Shown: positions 16,552 to 25,750 of the stretch, one piece after another
Layout: each line of letters opens with the position of its first letter
Numbering within the stretch: position 1 is the first letter of the stretch
Source: Paludibacteraceae bacterium
GTDB taxonomy: Bacteria > Bacteroidota > Bacteroidia > Bacteroidales > Paludibacteraceae
Direction of reading: 5' to 3'
Assembly: GCA_017553575.1 (NCBI GenBank)
Contig: JAFZKQ010000065.1
Location: 1 to 38,937 of the forward strand
Length of the DNA stretch: 38,937 nucleotides
Made by a program: the position numbers and the translations under genes
Notes under the pieces: model-generated
The model's input: only the letters and a program-made list of their open reading frames with translations
Told to the model about the DNA's origin: nothing
The model's database searches: none

Positions 16552-18045
16552 TTACAAATACTTCTCCCGAAACTCAGCCAAGGCTGCATTAATCTCGCCC
16601 TGCAGCGCCTCGATTCTTCCCAGCACCACTTCCGGCTTTTCATATTCCACCTTCACCTTCTCCACCTCCTTGTATTTGTTGATGCTGAGGTCATAGTCGT
16701 TGGCGATGATCTCGCTGACAGGGACGATGAAGCTCTGCTCTTTGCGGGTGCGGCTCTCTTCGGCGGCGAGGTTATGGAACCGTGCGATCACGTCTGGTAT
16801 ATCGTTGTCCGCAATCGGTGTGCGCTTGTCGTCAAGGCTGAAACCGTCGGCTTTCATGTCGTAGAACCAGACCTTGTCGGTTCCGCCAGCGTTGGTCTTG
16901 GTGAAGATGAGGATGGCGGTGGATACCCCTGCGTAGGGCTTGAAGACACCCGAAGGCATGGAGATGACCGCCTGAAGACGTTGCCTGTCGATCAGCTCCT
17001 TTCGGATGGACTTGTGCCCTGTACTGTTACCGAAGAGCACACCGTCGGGCACGATGCTGGCGCACCGTCCACCAATCTGTAGCATACGCACGAAGAGCGC
17101 AAGGAAGAGCAGTTCGGTCTTCTTGGTCTTGGTGATTGCCAATAGGCTCTTGCTCACCGCCTCGTTGTCAAGACTGCCTGTGAAAGGAGGATTGGCGAGG
17201 CAGAGCGTGTAGCGGTCGGCGTCCGTGTTGTCGGTCGAAAGACTGTCCTGGTATTGAATGTCGGGATTGTCCACACCGTGTAGCATCAGGTTCATCGCCC
17301 CGATACGCAGCATGGTGGCATCCGTGTCGAAGCCGTGCAACATACCGTTCTTGTAGTGCTCGGCGTTCTCTTTCTTCAGCAGTTCCGACTTGTAGTGTGA
17401 TTGTATGTATTTGGCCGATTCCACGATGAAACCTGCACTACCCATGGCAGGGTCGCAGATGGTATCCTTCAGCGAAGGCTCCATCAGCTCCACCATCATG
17501 CGGATGATGTGGCGCGGGGTACGGAACTGACCGTTGTTGCCCGAAGCCGCCATCTTGCCCAGCACATACTCGTAGACGTCGCCCATGGTGTCACGGTTGT
17601 TCATGTCAAGGTGGTCGATGCCCTCCACGATCTTCACCAATGTGCGGGGACTCTGAATCAGGAAGGTAGCGTTGGACATAAACTTGCCGTACGCAGATTC
17701 GCGGCCTTCGTTCAGGTTCTTGATGAAGATGAACGCATCCTTGCTGATGGTGCGGTACATCTGTTCGGCCTCCATGTTCTTGAAGGTGTTCCATCGGAGG
17801 TTGTTGTAAGGCACCTCCTTGTCCGTTTCAGGATTGAGCCAGTTGCCCTCCTTGAACGTAGGGTCTTTCACGGCCACGCCCATCACGTTGGCATTGGCCT
17901 CCTTGGTACGTTGCGCATCGTCGAGCATCTTCATGAAGAAGAGGTAAGTCATTTGCTCCAAAATCGTGATGGAGTTGGTGATGCCACCCGTCCAGAATGT
18001 GTCCCAAATCGAGTCGATTCGGTTCTTTATTTCGCCTGTAATCAT
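16552..18045 (-). CDS. hsdM: Type I restriction enzyme, methyltransferase subunit (HsdM)
   Basis: A 497-residue N6-adenine DNA methyltransferase. The N-terminal helical domain (HsdM_N) covers about residues 5-140. The SAM-binding motif I is in ICDPAMGSAGFIVES near 196-210, preceded by the typical GQFRTPRHIIRMMVEL segment. The catalytic NPPF motif is in LANPPFTGSLD near residue 284. The C-terminus is a coiled helix (EVEKVKVEYEKPEVVLGRIE). With HsdS it methylates the recognition sites and protects the host. It is the first gene of the minus-strand operon, with a TATTTTTG box 18 bases upstream of its start. The gene is complete and clearly GC-richer than the plus-strand genes on either side, hinting at acquisition by transfer. 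Confidence 0.95.
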   Translation of the reverse strand: MITGEIKNRIDSIWDTFWTGGITNSITILEQMTYLFFMKMLDDAQRTKEANANVMGVAVKDPTFKEGNWLNPETDKEVPYNNLRWNTFKNMEAEQMYRTISKDAFIFIKNLNEGRESAYGKFMSNATFLIQSPRTLVKIVEGIDHLDMNNRDTMGDVYEYVLGKMAASGNNGQFRTPRHIIRMMVELMEPSLKDTICDPAMGSAGFIVESAKYIQSHYKSELLKKENAEHYKNGMLHGFDTDATMLRIGAMNLMLHGVDNPDIQYQDSLSTDNTDADRYTLCLANPPFTGSLDNEAVSKSLLAITKTKKTELLFLALFVRMLQIGGRCASIVPDGVLFGNSTGHKSIRKELIDRQRLQAVISMPSGVFKPYAGVSTAILIFTKTNAGGTDKVWFYDMKADGFSLDDKRTPIADNDIPDVIARFHNLAAEESRTRKEQSFIVPVSEIIANDYDLSINKYKEVEKVKVEYEKPEVVLGRIEALQGEINAALAEFREKYL

Positions 18046-18062
18046 AAAGTTCTATTTTGCTT

Positions 18063-18070
18063 CAAAAATA
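18063..18070 (-). promoter_or_regulatory. -7 box of the hsdM promoter
   Basis: On the minus strand this reads TATTTTTG, matching TAnnTTTG, 18 bases ahead of the hsdM start codon. No good TTTG -33 box was found. Confidence 0.5.
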
Positions 18071-18454
18071 AAAAAAATTAATGGTTTTAGAAGAGAACTC
18101 CCCGTTCAAACACGCTCCGTTCCTCTGCTCAAATTGCCGATTATAGGGCAAGAATGATAGTTTTGTATAAAACAATCAATTTTTAGTATTCTGCGTCACT
18201 GTTTTTCTTGTACATTATTCTCTTTTTTCTTATTTTTGGACGTGTTGAATAATGTCCTGAAATTAGAAAAGAGTAGGGGCAAGGATTGGTTATATCTGAT
18301 TTTGGCTGCTCTTGGTTATGAGCGGGTTAAGTTTTCGAAGATGGCTCTAATTCGTGATGAACCATGGTTGCCGAAAGTTGTGGATTTACCATAAACCAGA
18401 AAATAGTTAGTAAACGTGGTGGGTGGGTGACTTCTCACATAAAGTGGATCCAAA
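18071..18454. other. Divergent intergenic region with repeat and gene remnant
   Basis: This region separates hsdM from the next plus-strand gene. At 18098-18123 it has CCCCGTTCAAAC joined to ACGCTCCGTTCC, words that recur in swapped order at 19912-19933. From GTG at 18242 a 50-codon frame runs to a TAA at 18394 (ends with the residues RDEPWLPKVVDLP); it lacks an ATG or clear ribosome site and is most likely a decayed gene end. No strong promoter for the gene at 18455 was recognised. Confidence 0.35.
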
Positions 18455-19369
18455 ATGAATAAATTAGTTTTAGCATTGTTGTTGGCTTTCTCTTTTCAGT
18501 TCTCTGCGATGGCTGAGGGTGGAAAGACGGCTCCCATAGATAGCTTGTTGGTTCTATATGAGCGTTATGGGAATATATATTCTGTTTTTGACAATTATTC
18601 TTTTTCCTATACCTCTTCCGATTTACAGAAACATTATTCGAATCGGAAGCTAAAGAGTGTCTTGTTGCGGCTTTTTGACCGTAGCGAGTATCTGAAGGCA
18701 CGGGGAGAGAAGGTTACTGATGAAAATTCGTTGGAGAGGGCTCTGATGGATACGGCTTATTCCAAGCAACCGTTGTACGATTATAGCTTTGCCGAGAACC
18801 TGATCTGTAGCTTCCGCTGGCAGGAGGTCTACGACAAGGTTTATGATTTGTGGGTTGCCGACGGGAAGAAGGTGAGCAGCCATTGGTTCGGTGTCTTGTT
18901 GGGTTTCCAAGATCCGGAGGCCATCGCATTGGTGGATGCCTATTTAGGTTCTGTCGATAAGAAGGGTTCGGTTATTTCCAGCGATATGCATGATTATCTT
19001 CGGGAGGCCATCCATGGCAGCTATGGTTCCTATTCGGAGGATATTAAGATTCGGTTGTTGAACAAAGACTTCATCGTCTTGGCTGATTTCGATTACCAGC
19101 CTGTGAATGTGGCTGTTGTGGGTCATCTCTACAACCGTTTCGATGAGAATTGTGGACGTGACGCATCCCATTATTTGTCGGATGTGAAGGGACGTATCTT
19201 GAAACTGGCTTCGGATATGGATATTTTCTCGTATAATAAGTATCAGCGCATAAGTCGTGAGATTGTTCGTCATACGGCTATGGCTAAGGGATGGTATCAA
19301 TGTAGCAAGGCGAACCTTGAGAAAGAGGAGCGTTTTTGGAAGTCGAAGATAAAGTATAGAAAATCGTAA
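18455..19369 (+). CDS. Hypothetical exported protein
   Basis: A 304-residue protein that I do not recognise. The first 20 residues are a signal peptide (MNKLVLALLLAFSFQFSAMA, cleavage likely before EGG); there is no cysteine at the cleavage site, so it is probably periplasmic rather than a lipoprotein. The mature part is predicted mostly helical, with many aromatic residues (YGSYSED, YDYSFAENL, FRWQEVYDKVYDLW) and no membrane segment. The spacing of helical pairs could fit a HEAT- or TPR-like solenoid, which is an inference. It stands alone on the plus strand between hsdM and a small membrane protein gene and ends with its own terminator. Confidence 0.8.
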   Translation: MNKLVLALLLAFSFQFSAMAEGGKTAPIDSLLVLYERYGNIYSVFDNYSFSYTSSDLQKHYSNRKLKSVLLRLFDRSEYLKARGEKVTDENSLERALMDTAYSKQPLYDYSFAENLICSFRWQEVYDKVYDLWVADGKKVSSHWFGVLLGFQDPEAIALVDAYLGSVDKKGSVISSDMHDYLREAIHGSYGSYSEDIKIRLLNKDFIVLADFDYQPVNVAVVGHLYNRFDENCGRDASHYLSDVKGRILKLASDMDIFSYNKYQRISREIVRHTAMAKGWYQCSKANLEKEERFWKSKIKYRKS

Positions 19370-19391
19370 TGAGATTCTTTTAGGATAGAAG

Positions 19392-19419
19392 GGCGGATTC
19401 TTGTAAGTCCGCCTTTTTT
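19392..19419 (+). terminator. Intrinsic terminator
   Basis: GGCGGA (19392-19397) and TCCGCC (19408-19413) form a GC-rich stem with a ten-base loop, followed by six T. It ends the transcript of the hypothetical exported protein gene. Confidence 0.88.
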
Positions 19420-19444
19420 GTTAAAAAATTAGATAGTTAAGCTT

Positions 19445-19744
19445 ATGAAAAAGAGTGTGTTATTGCCCATTGCTTGTGCTTCCTTTCTGTTGTTTAGCCA
19501 GTTCGTCATGGTTCCTTGGACCCAATCCCAAATAAATAGCCATCTGATGGAGCATGATGGAGGTTGGAATTTTTCTTCCATAGTATATGCGGTTTTAGTC
19601 GTGTTTTTTCTTATCCTCTCTTTATATAGGTATAGGAGGACGACTATGTGGCAAAGGGCGCTATGGGGTCTTCTCCTCCTTTCTGCCGTCTATTATTGTT
19701 GGGTCTTGAAGGGTCTCTACTGTCTTGGGTGTGCTATTGCGTGA
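19445..19744 (+). CDS. Hypothetical small membrane protein
   Basis: A 99-residue protein without recognised family. Three hydrophobic stretches are visible: residues about 5-24 (VLLPIACASFLLFSQFVMVP), 44-61 (SIVYAVLVVFFLILSLYR) and 68-88 (RALWGLLLLSAVYYCWVLKG). The first may be a signal anchor. A charged and aromatic loop (SHLMEHDGGWNF) lies between the first two. The ATG at 19445 follows the terminator of the upstream gene by 25 bases, with no convincing promoter, so expression is uncertain. The frame is intact and the membrane pattern supports a real gene, but this is the weakest protein-coding call among the longer frames kept here. Confidence 0.55.
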   Translation: MKKSVLLPIACASFLLFSQFVMVPWTQSQINSHLMEHDGGWNFSSIVYAVLVVFFLILSLYRYRRTTMWQRALWGLLLLSAVYYCWVLKGLYCLGCAIA

Positions 19745-19911
19745 AATGCCTCAGAAGGGTCTTTTGGGGGACTCTACGGGGCTCAATGTCTTTTTGGGGT
19801 GTTGCTCTCTATAGAAGAAAAGATTGTCAAATAAGCGCCTGGAATGAACAGCATAATATAGGCAGGGGTATGAACCCTTGTTGGAAAAGAACACCAGAGG
19901 GGTAGGGTAAT

Positions 19912-19933
19912 ACGCTCTGTTCCCCATTCAAAC
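19912..19933. repeat. Short repeat related to 18098-18123
   Basis: ACGCTCTGTTCC runs directly into CCATTCAAAC. The same two words, with one change each, occur next to each other in the opposite order at 18098-18123, as expected for pieces of a tandem unit. The two sites bracket the two hypothetical plus-strand genes. Confidence 0.45.
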
Positions 19934-19947
19934 TTTATTTATAAAAC

Positions 19948-19983
19948 AAAAGAGGGTGCCAATCGCTTGACACCCTCTTTTCT
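19948..19983. terminator. Bidirectional terminator at the end of the nuo operon
   Basis: AAAAGAGGGTG (19948-19958) pairs perfectly with CACCCTCTTTT (19971-19981). The A-rich left side and T-rich right side make it work on both strands, serving nuoN (minus) and the small plus-strand gene that converges on it. Confidence 0.92.
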
Positions 19984-19999
19984 GTCTATATCCTGACGA

Positions 20000-21442
20000 T
20001 TATATGCCGAAGCTGATGCTTGTCATATACTCGTAGATTGGGCTGATGAAACCTAAAACAATCATACCGACCGTACAGATAGCCAATCCGATAACAGACA
20101 TGGCGTCGCTCTTGATAGGTTTGATTGGGTTTGCAGATTCCTTGATGAACATCGCCTTTACTACTAACAAATAGTATGCGAGGGAGATGATCGTGTTAAG
20201 CAATGCGATGAATACCAACAGGTATTGATCCTTTTCCGTGGCAGCCAAGAAAATGAAGAACTTGCTGAAGAATCCAGCGAAGAAAGGGATACCACCCAAA
20301 GAGAACATCGCCAACATCATGATCACCGCCAATTTAGGGTTGGTGCTGTACAATCCATTGTAGTCGTCCATGCCGACTTTGCCTGTTTGGTTCTCGATGT
20401 TGGAGATGATACCGAACGCAGCCAAGTTGGTGAACAAATAGATGAAGATGTAGAAGACTGTCGCTGCCATACCTTGAGGAGAACCGGAGATGACACCCAA
20501 CATGATGTATCCAGCTTGAGAGATGGATGAAAATGCGAGGAATCTCTTGAGGTTTTTCTGACGGAGGGCGAACAAGTTACCAACGGTGATAGTGATGACG
20601 ATAATCCACCAAAGGATGTTTTGCCAAGTCTCTGCATAGTTGCGGAACACCGTGATGAGGATATACAAGAATGCAAATACGGCTGCACCTTTTGACATGA
20701 CGGAGAGGTAGGCTGTGACAGGCGTTGGAGCTCCTTGGTAAGTATCTGCCGTCCACAAGTGGAAAGGAACCAAAGAGATCTTGAAGCCTATACCTGCCAT
20801 GAAGAATGCCATGGCCATGATTTGGAGAGGCTCTGCCTGGAACGCATTAGCTGCCTCGTTGTAATAGAGTGTTCCGTAGGTTCCGTAAATAAGGGAGATA
20901 CCGAACAACATCACACCAGAGGAGAAGGCTGCCGTCAAAATGTATTTTGCAGCGGCCTCAGCCGATTCGTGTGCTTTCTTGTTGAAGGCAACCATGGCAG
21001 CCATAGGGATGGATGCAGTCTCCAATCCGATGTAGAAGAGGAGGAAGTTGCCAGAAGAAATCATCAAGTACATACCCAATAGGGTAGAGAGCATCAAGAA
21101 GTAGAATTCGCCGCTTTGAGACCTGTTCTCATGCTCGTTCCAATAGTGGGCGAAGAAGAAAACGAGGAGTGTACCGATATTCAAAATGTTCTTGACTAAG
21201 ATGTGCATATCTGATGTCACATACATTCCAGCGAAGCTGTCTTGGTAGGTCGAATCGACTTTCAACGTGAATCCGTAGACAACATTGAGGGCGAATGCGG
21301 CAATCGCAAGTAGCTGTAAGTATTTCTTGCCCTTCTCTCCACAGAAGAGGTCGGCAAGTAGAACGAATACCAATACAAGAACCAGACTGACTTCCTGGTT
21401 CATGATTGAAAAACCGCTATAAAATTCTTTTATTATGTCCAT
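20000..21442 (-). CDS. nuoN: NADH-quinone oxidoreductase subunit N
   Basis: 480 residues, about 14 membrane segments, one of the three antiporter-like proton-pumping subunits of complex I. Conserved features are the GLETASIPMAAMVAFNKK segment near residue 140 (the charged glutamate of TM5), the broken-helix region SLVPFHLWTADTYQGAPTPV near 220 and later charged residues of the proton path. It lies in the inner membrane arm next to NuoA, J, K and H. It is the last gene of the operon, eight bases after nuoM, and is followed by a terminator. Length and motif order are normal. Confidence 0.96.
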   Translation of the reverse strand: MDIIKEFYSGFSIMNQEVSLVLVLVFVLLADLFCGEKGKKYLQLLAIAAFALNVVYGFTLKVDSTYQDSFAGMYVTSDMHILVKNILNIGTLLVFFFAHYWNEHENRSQSGEFYFLMLSTLLGMYLMISSGNFLLFYIGLETASIPMAAMVAFNKKAHESAEAAAKYILTAAFSSGVMLFGISLIYGTYGTLYYNEAANAFQAEPLQIMAMAFFMAGIGFKISLVPFHLWTADTYQGAPTPVTAYLSVMSKGAAVFAFLYILITVFRNYAETWQNILWWIIVITITVGNLFALRQKNLKRFLAFSSISQAGYIMLGVISGSPQGMAATVFYIFIYLFTNLAAFGIISNIENQTGKVGMDDYNGLYSTNPKLAVIMMLAMFSLGGIPFFAGFFSKFFIFLAATEKDQYLLVFIALLNTIISLAYYLLVVKAMFIKESANPIKPIKSDAMSVIGLAICTVGMIVLGFISPIYEYMTSISFGI

Positions 21443-21450
21443 AATCCAAT

Positions 21451-22938
21451 TTATTTAAGCATGTTCATAATTCCGTCGCTAATCATGTTGGACAACCAGA
21501 GTGGAGCAAGTCCAATGCCTGCGATGGCAATGATTAATCCGAATGCTGCGATTTTCTCATACCAGCAAGCGTCCGTAAGTTCCTCGTGGTGCTTGTTTTG
21601 TACTGGGCCAAACAATACCTTGCCGACTACACGCAAGATGTATACGGCGGTAATTACGATGGAGGTACAGCCTGCAATCACGAAGAAGCGGTGGAACAAG
21701 TCTGCATGTTCAAATGCTCCGACGAAGACGGTCATCTCGGCAACGAATCCGCTCAAGCCTGGAAGACCGAGGGATGCCATACCTGCAATGACGTAGCATA
21801 CACCGAGTACAGGCATAATCTTCATCAGACCACCCATCTCGCGGATGTCACGGGTGTGGGTACGTCCGTAGATCATACCGATCAAGGCGAAGAACAATGC
21901 CGTCATCAAACCGTGGGACACCATTTGAAGAATGGCTCCGGTCATCGCTGTCTTGTTCATCATCAAAAGGGCGAACAACACCAAGCCACAGTGGCTAACT
22001 GATGAGTAGGCGTTGATGTACTTCAAGTCGTTTTGAACACATGCGCTGAATGCACCATATACGACGCTCGTACCTGTCAAGACGATGAAGATCCAAGCCA
22101 ATTGGTCTGCTGCCTCAGGCATCAAATACATGGCGATACGGAAGCAACCGTAACCTCCCAATTTCATCAATACACCAGCGTGCAACATGGATACTGCCGT
22201 AGGGGCTGATGCGTGACCGTCAGGAGACCATGTGTGGAATGGGAACATGGCACCCAAAACTCCGAATCCTACAAAAGTAAGCGGGAAGAAGATCATCTGC
22301 TTGTCAATAGGCATAGCGTGGTTCTTGGCGATCTCCAAGATGTTGAACGTCAAGTTGCCGTCTGCTGAAGAGTAGTAGTAGATACCGAAGATTCCGACCA
22401 TCAAGAAAGCCGAACCACCCATCAACATGAGGGTCAACTTCATGGCTGAGTACTCTTTTCTACCCGTACCCCAGAGGCCGATGAGAAGATACATCGGGAT
22501 GAGGGCTACCTCATAGAAGAGGAACATCGTGAAGAGGTCGATTGAGATAAAGAATCCGAACACACCCAAGGAGAGCATCAAAAACCACAAGAAATATTCC
22601 TTTGTCTGTTTTTCCATTCCCCAAGAGGCGAAGACTCCTGTGATGACTACAATCGTAGAGAGTAGGAGCATTGCAACAGAAATACCGTCAACACCGACAG
22701 AGTAGTTGATGTTGAGCGTTTGGTACCATGGAATGTCTGCACGGAAGAGAAACTCGGCAGTATCGCCAGCCTCACGCAAAGCAAGGAATTGATACGTCAA
22801 GTATATGGATGTTCCCAACATTGCCAAAGCACCTACAGCCATTACCTTGCGGATGAGGTCCTTCTTCTCGCCGTTGATGCAGAAGATGATGGCCATCATC
22901 ACCAATGGTATGATTACAAATGTTGATAAAATATTCAT
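21451..22938 (-). CDS. nuoM: NADH-quinone oxidoreductase subunit M
   Basis: 495-residue antiporter-like membrane subunit. The glutamate of TM5 is in FLFYEVALIPMYLLIG near residue 145. The half-helix segment GAMFPFHTWSPDGHASAPTA near 230-249, with its conserved lysine/histidine path residues, is typical of NuoM. SVSHCGLVLFAL near residue 310 is also characteristic. It pumps protons in the middle of the membrane arm. The gene lies between nuoL (18 bases before) and nuoN (eight bases after). No anomalies seen. Confidence 0.97.
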   Translation of the reverse strand: MNILSTFVIIPLVMMAIIFCINGEKKDLIRKVMAVGALAMLGTSIYLTYQFLALREAGDTAEFLFRADIPWYQTLNINYSVGVDGISVAMLLLSTIVVITGVFASWGMEKQTKEYFLWFLMLSLGVFGFFISIDLFTMFLFYEVALIPMYLLIGLWGTGRKEYSAMKLTLMLMGGSAFLMVGIFGIYYYSSADGNLTFNILEIAKNHAMPIDKQMIFFPLTFVGFGVLGAMFPFHTWSPDGHASAPTAVSMLHAGVLMKLGGYGCFRIAMYLMPEAADQLAWIFIVLTGTSVVYGAFSACVQNDLKYINAYSSVSHCGLVLFALLMMNKTAMTGAILQMVSHGLMTALFFALIGMIYGRTHTRDIREMGGLMKIMPVLGVCYVIAGMASLGLPGLSGFVAEMTVFVGAFEHADLFHRFFVIAGCTSIVITAVYILRVVGKVLFGPVQNKHHEELTDACWYEKIAAFGLIIAIAGIGLAPLWLSNMISDGIMNMLK

Positions 22939-22956
22939 TGCCTTTAAATTTTCAAA

Positions 22957-24885
22957 TTATAAATAGAGTGCCAATGTCACAATGGTGATAACACCCATGA
23001 TAAATACCCAAGCGTATTGTTGAACGCTTCCGCTTTGAATCTCTTTGGTCTCTTCTGAAACGGTGTTGGTTGTCCAACCGAGCAAATCCATGAAGCCGTC
23101 GATGATGTGTCTGTCGAACCATGCGATAGCGGCGCAGATGCCTCCGAAGATGATTTTGTTCGTGATGAACAAGTAGACCTCATCAATATAGAATCTGTGG
23201 CTTGCCCATGTGTAGAATCTCTTGCAAGAGTTCGCAATGCGGTCTGGAATATCGTTCTTCTTGTAGTAGAGGAAGTAGGCTGTTCCAATACCAATAAGGG
23301 CAACTACCGTACTGCCGATGGCGATTGGCCATACCGTGTGGATCTCGTATCCGATCAGGTTGGCTGAAATCCATTTGCTGAATGGGAACCATCCACTGAA
23401 GATGGTGAATACGCTCAAGATTGCAAGTGGAACCCACATGTTGGCAGGAGCCTCGTGTGGAGTGTGCTCGTAATTAGGCTCATCGTAGAAGAAAATACGG
23501 AAGAAGAGACGGAACATGTAGAATGCCGTCAAACCTGCAACGAATGTCTGGCACCAGTAAAGGATCTTGTCTGCCTCGAATGCGGCAACCAAAATCTCGT
23601 CTTTGGAGAAGAATCCAGAGAGCGGGAAGATACCTGCGATGGCGAAACAAGCGATGGCGAAGGTGTAGTAGGTCTTCTTCATGTGGTGACGGAGACCGCC
23701 CATGGCATCCATTTCATTGCTGTGGACTGCGTGGATAATACAACCTGCTGCCATGAAGAGGGTAGCCTTGAACATGGCGTGTGTGAACAAGTGCCACATG
23801 GAAGCCGTGAATCCAAGACCGTCGTGACCTTCGTAGCCGGAAACACCCAAGGCAACCATCATATACGCGATTTGCGAAATGGTGGAGAAGGCGAGGACAC
23901 GCTTGATGTCCGTTTGTGTACAAGCAATGATTGCTGCGAACAAGCTGGTGAACGCTCCGATGTATGCGATGATGTGCAATACCTCAGGCGCTTCGAAATA
24001 GTAGACAGGGAAGAGTCTTGCTACCAAGAACACACCTGCGACCACCATGGTAGCGGCGTGGATCAAGGCTGAAGCCGGTGTTGGACCCTCCATGGCATCT
24101 GGCAACCAAATGTGGAATGGGAACATTGCTGACTTACCTGCTCCACCCAAGAAGATGAGCAACAAGGCGATGGATGTAACGGACATGCCCATGAACATCT
24201 TACCTCCCATCGTGCTGAACACGAGCGTAGCTTGCTGAGTCTCAGCGTCAACAGCCGTAAGCTTCAAGAAGTCGAACGTCTTCGTGTAGTAGGAGAGGAT
24301 CAAGATACCGATCAAGAAGAACATGTCGGCAAACCTCGTTACGATAAATGCTTTCTTTGCGGCTCTTACTGCGGAAGGCTTCTTGAAGTAGAAGCTGATC
24401 AGCAAGAAGGAGGATACACCCACAAGCTCCCAGAAGATGTACATTTGGAAGATGTTGGTTGCAACCACGAGTCCGAGCATTGCAAAAGTAAATAGGGAGA
24501 GAACCGCGTAGTAACGTTGGAATCCCTCTTCACCGTGCATGTAACCCATACTGTAGATATGCACCATCATAGATACGGTCGTGATGACGACAAGCATCAT
24601 GACGGAGATAGGGTCGAGCAACATGCCTATTTGGATCATCAAATCCGGACGGTTTGCGTTGGACAAGTCCAACCAAGTGTAGTTGAATGCAGTGATGGTT
24701 TCCCATGCACCTTCAGCCGCTTGTAAAAAGTAGCGGTAGGCCGTGTAGTATGCCAAAGCTGTGACTACAGCCAACCCTGCTGAACCTAATAAGCCCGAGA
24801 ATTTCGGCGTCATTTTGTAGCCGAGTAGTCCGATGATTAGGAACATCAGGAACGGTATAGCTAATAATAATATTGTATAATCCAT
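22957..24885 (-). CDS. nuoL: NADH-quinone oxidoreductase subunit L
   Basis: 642-residue distal antiporter-like subunit. The TM5 glutamate is in YIFWELVGVSSFLLISF near residue 155; the broken helix with GKSAMFPFHIWLPDAMEGPT near residue 250 and the ALIHAATMVVAGVFL segment follow. The C-terminal extension after about residue 500 would contain the long lateral helix and its last membrane anchor (AWVFIMGVITIVTLALYL at the end). It has the normal length for the family. nuoK ends five bases upstream of its start. Confidence 0.97.
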   Translation of the reverse strand: MDYTILLLAIPFLMFLIIGLLGYKMTPKFSGLLGSAGLAVVTALAYYTAYRYFLQAAEGAWETITAFNYTWLDLSNANRPDLMIQIGMLLDPISVMMLVVITTVSMMVHIYSMGYMHGEEGFQRYYAVLSLFTFAMLGLVVATNIFQMYIFWELVGVSSFLLISFYFKKPSAVRAAKKAFIVTRFADMFFLIGILILSYYTKTFDFLKLTAVDAETQQATLVFSTMGGKMFMGMSVTSIALLLIFLGGAGKSAMFPFHIWLPDAMEGPTPASALIHAATMVVAGVFLVARLFPVYYFEAPEVLHIIAYIGAFTSLFAAIIACTQTDIKRVLAFSTISQIAYMMVALGVSGYEGHDGLGFTASMWHLFTHAMFKATLFMAAGCIIHAVHSNEMDAMGGLRHHMKKTYYTFAIACFAIAGIFPLSGFFSKDEILVAAFEADKILYWCQTFVAGLTAFYMFRLFFRIFFYDEPNYEHTPHEAPANMWVPLAILSVFTIFSGWFPFSKWISANLIGYEIHTVWPIAIGSTVVALIGIGTAYFLYYKKNDIPDRIANSCKRFYTWASHRFYIDEVYLFITNKIIFGGICAAIAWFDRHIIDGFMDLLGWTTNTVSEETKEIQSGSVQQYAWVFIMGVITIVTLALYL

Positions 24886-24890
24886 GACCT

Positions 24891-25202
24891 TTAGTTCTTT
24901 AATTCTTTAATACTGTTCACATCGATGTTCTTCATGTTACGGTAAACGTTGATGATGATGGCGATTGCCACGGCTGTCTCTGCCGCTGCCACGATAATCA
25001 CGAATAGTCCGTAAATGAAACCTTCCAATTTGTCAGGGAAGAGGAATCTGTTGAATACGACAAAGTTGATATTCACTGCGTTGAGGACCAACTCGATAGA
25101 CATCAAGATTCCGATTAGGTTTTTCCTGACGATAAAACCATATACTCCTATGAAGAATAGGAGAGTGCTGAGCACCAAGAAATATTCTACTGGTATATTC
25201 AT
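24891..25202 (-). CDS. nuoK: NADH-quinone oxidoreductase subunit K
   Basis: 103 residues with three membrane segments. The conserved membrane glutamates of the proton path are in TM2 (GILMSIELVLNAVNINFV, near residue 37) and TM3 (VAAAETAVAIAIIINVYR, near residue 73). It sits between NuoJ and NuoN in the membrane arm. Its start codon overlaps the nuoJ stop by four bases (ATGA), indicating coupled translation. Confidence 0.97.
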   Translation of the reverse strand: MNIPVEYFLVLSTLLFFIGVYGFIVRKNLIGILMSIELVLNAVNINFVVFNRFLFPDKLEGFIYGLFVIIVAAAETAVAIAIIINVYRNMKNIDVNSIKELKN

Positions 25203-25735
25203 CTTTTCTCCTCCTTATTCTTTTGTGCAACTACGACGCTACCGATGATGCAGGCAAGTAACAGAATACTTGATGCCTCGAACGGAAGCAGGTATTGGTA
25301 TTTTTCGACACCCATCAAGGCGTTACCTACCGCTTGCATGTTGACACTCTCCACTGCCTCGTCTGCCGTCTCATTCAAGATGAAACCGTAGTTGAAAGCT
25401 GTAATGAGCGTAACGACGACACCAGCAAAGGCAGCAATACCTCCGACTAATTTCTTCTGGAAAGAGACCTTTTCGGTTTCCTCTCCCAAGTTCTTCACCA
25501 AAAGGATGGCGAAGACGAACAGCACGACAATACCTCCGGCATAGACCGATAATTGTACGGCCGCAAGGAACTCATAGCTGAGGAACAGATATAAGCCTGC
25601 GATTGCGAACAATACGAAGAAGAGGTATGTTGCGGCTCTCAAAATCTTCGTTGTCGTCACGGAAAGGAATCCAAATACAAGGATTATCGTGGCAAGCAAG
25701 AAGAATATAATGTTATTCGCTGAAAATAAATCCAT
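25199..25735 (-). CDS. nuoJ: NADH-quinone oxidoreductase subunit J
   Basis: 178 residues, five membrane segments. The TM3 region AVQLSVYAGGIVVLFVFAIL (about 58-77), with its conserved tyrosine and glycines, is the pi-bulge helix of NuoJ. The polar loop between TM4 and TM5 is variable. It is part of the quinone-coupling end of the membrane arm. It starts 15 bases after nuoI and overlaps nuoK. Confidence 0.96.
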   Translation of the reverse strand: MDLFSANNIIFFLLATIILVFGFLSVTTTKILRAATYLFFVLFAIAGLYLFLSYEFLAAVQLSVYAGGIVVLFVFAILLVKNLGEETEKVSFQKKLVGGIAAFAGVVVTLITAFNYGFILNETADEAVESVNMQAVGNALMGVEKYQYLLPFEASSILLLACIIGSVVVAQKNKEEKR

Positions 25736-25750
25736 CTTTTTCTTGTTTTG

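Noticed and set aside
19648-19905. 85-codon plus-strand frame overlapping the small membrane protein
   Set aside because: It overlaps the better frame at 19445 in another phase and its product has no motif or signal.
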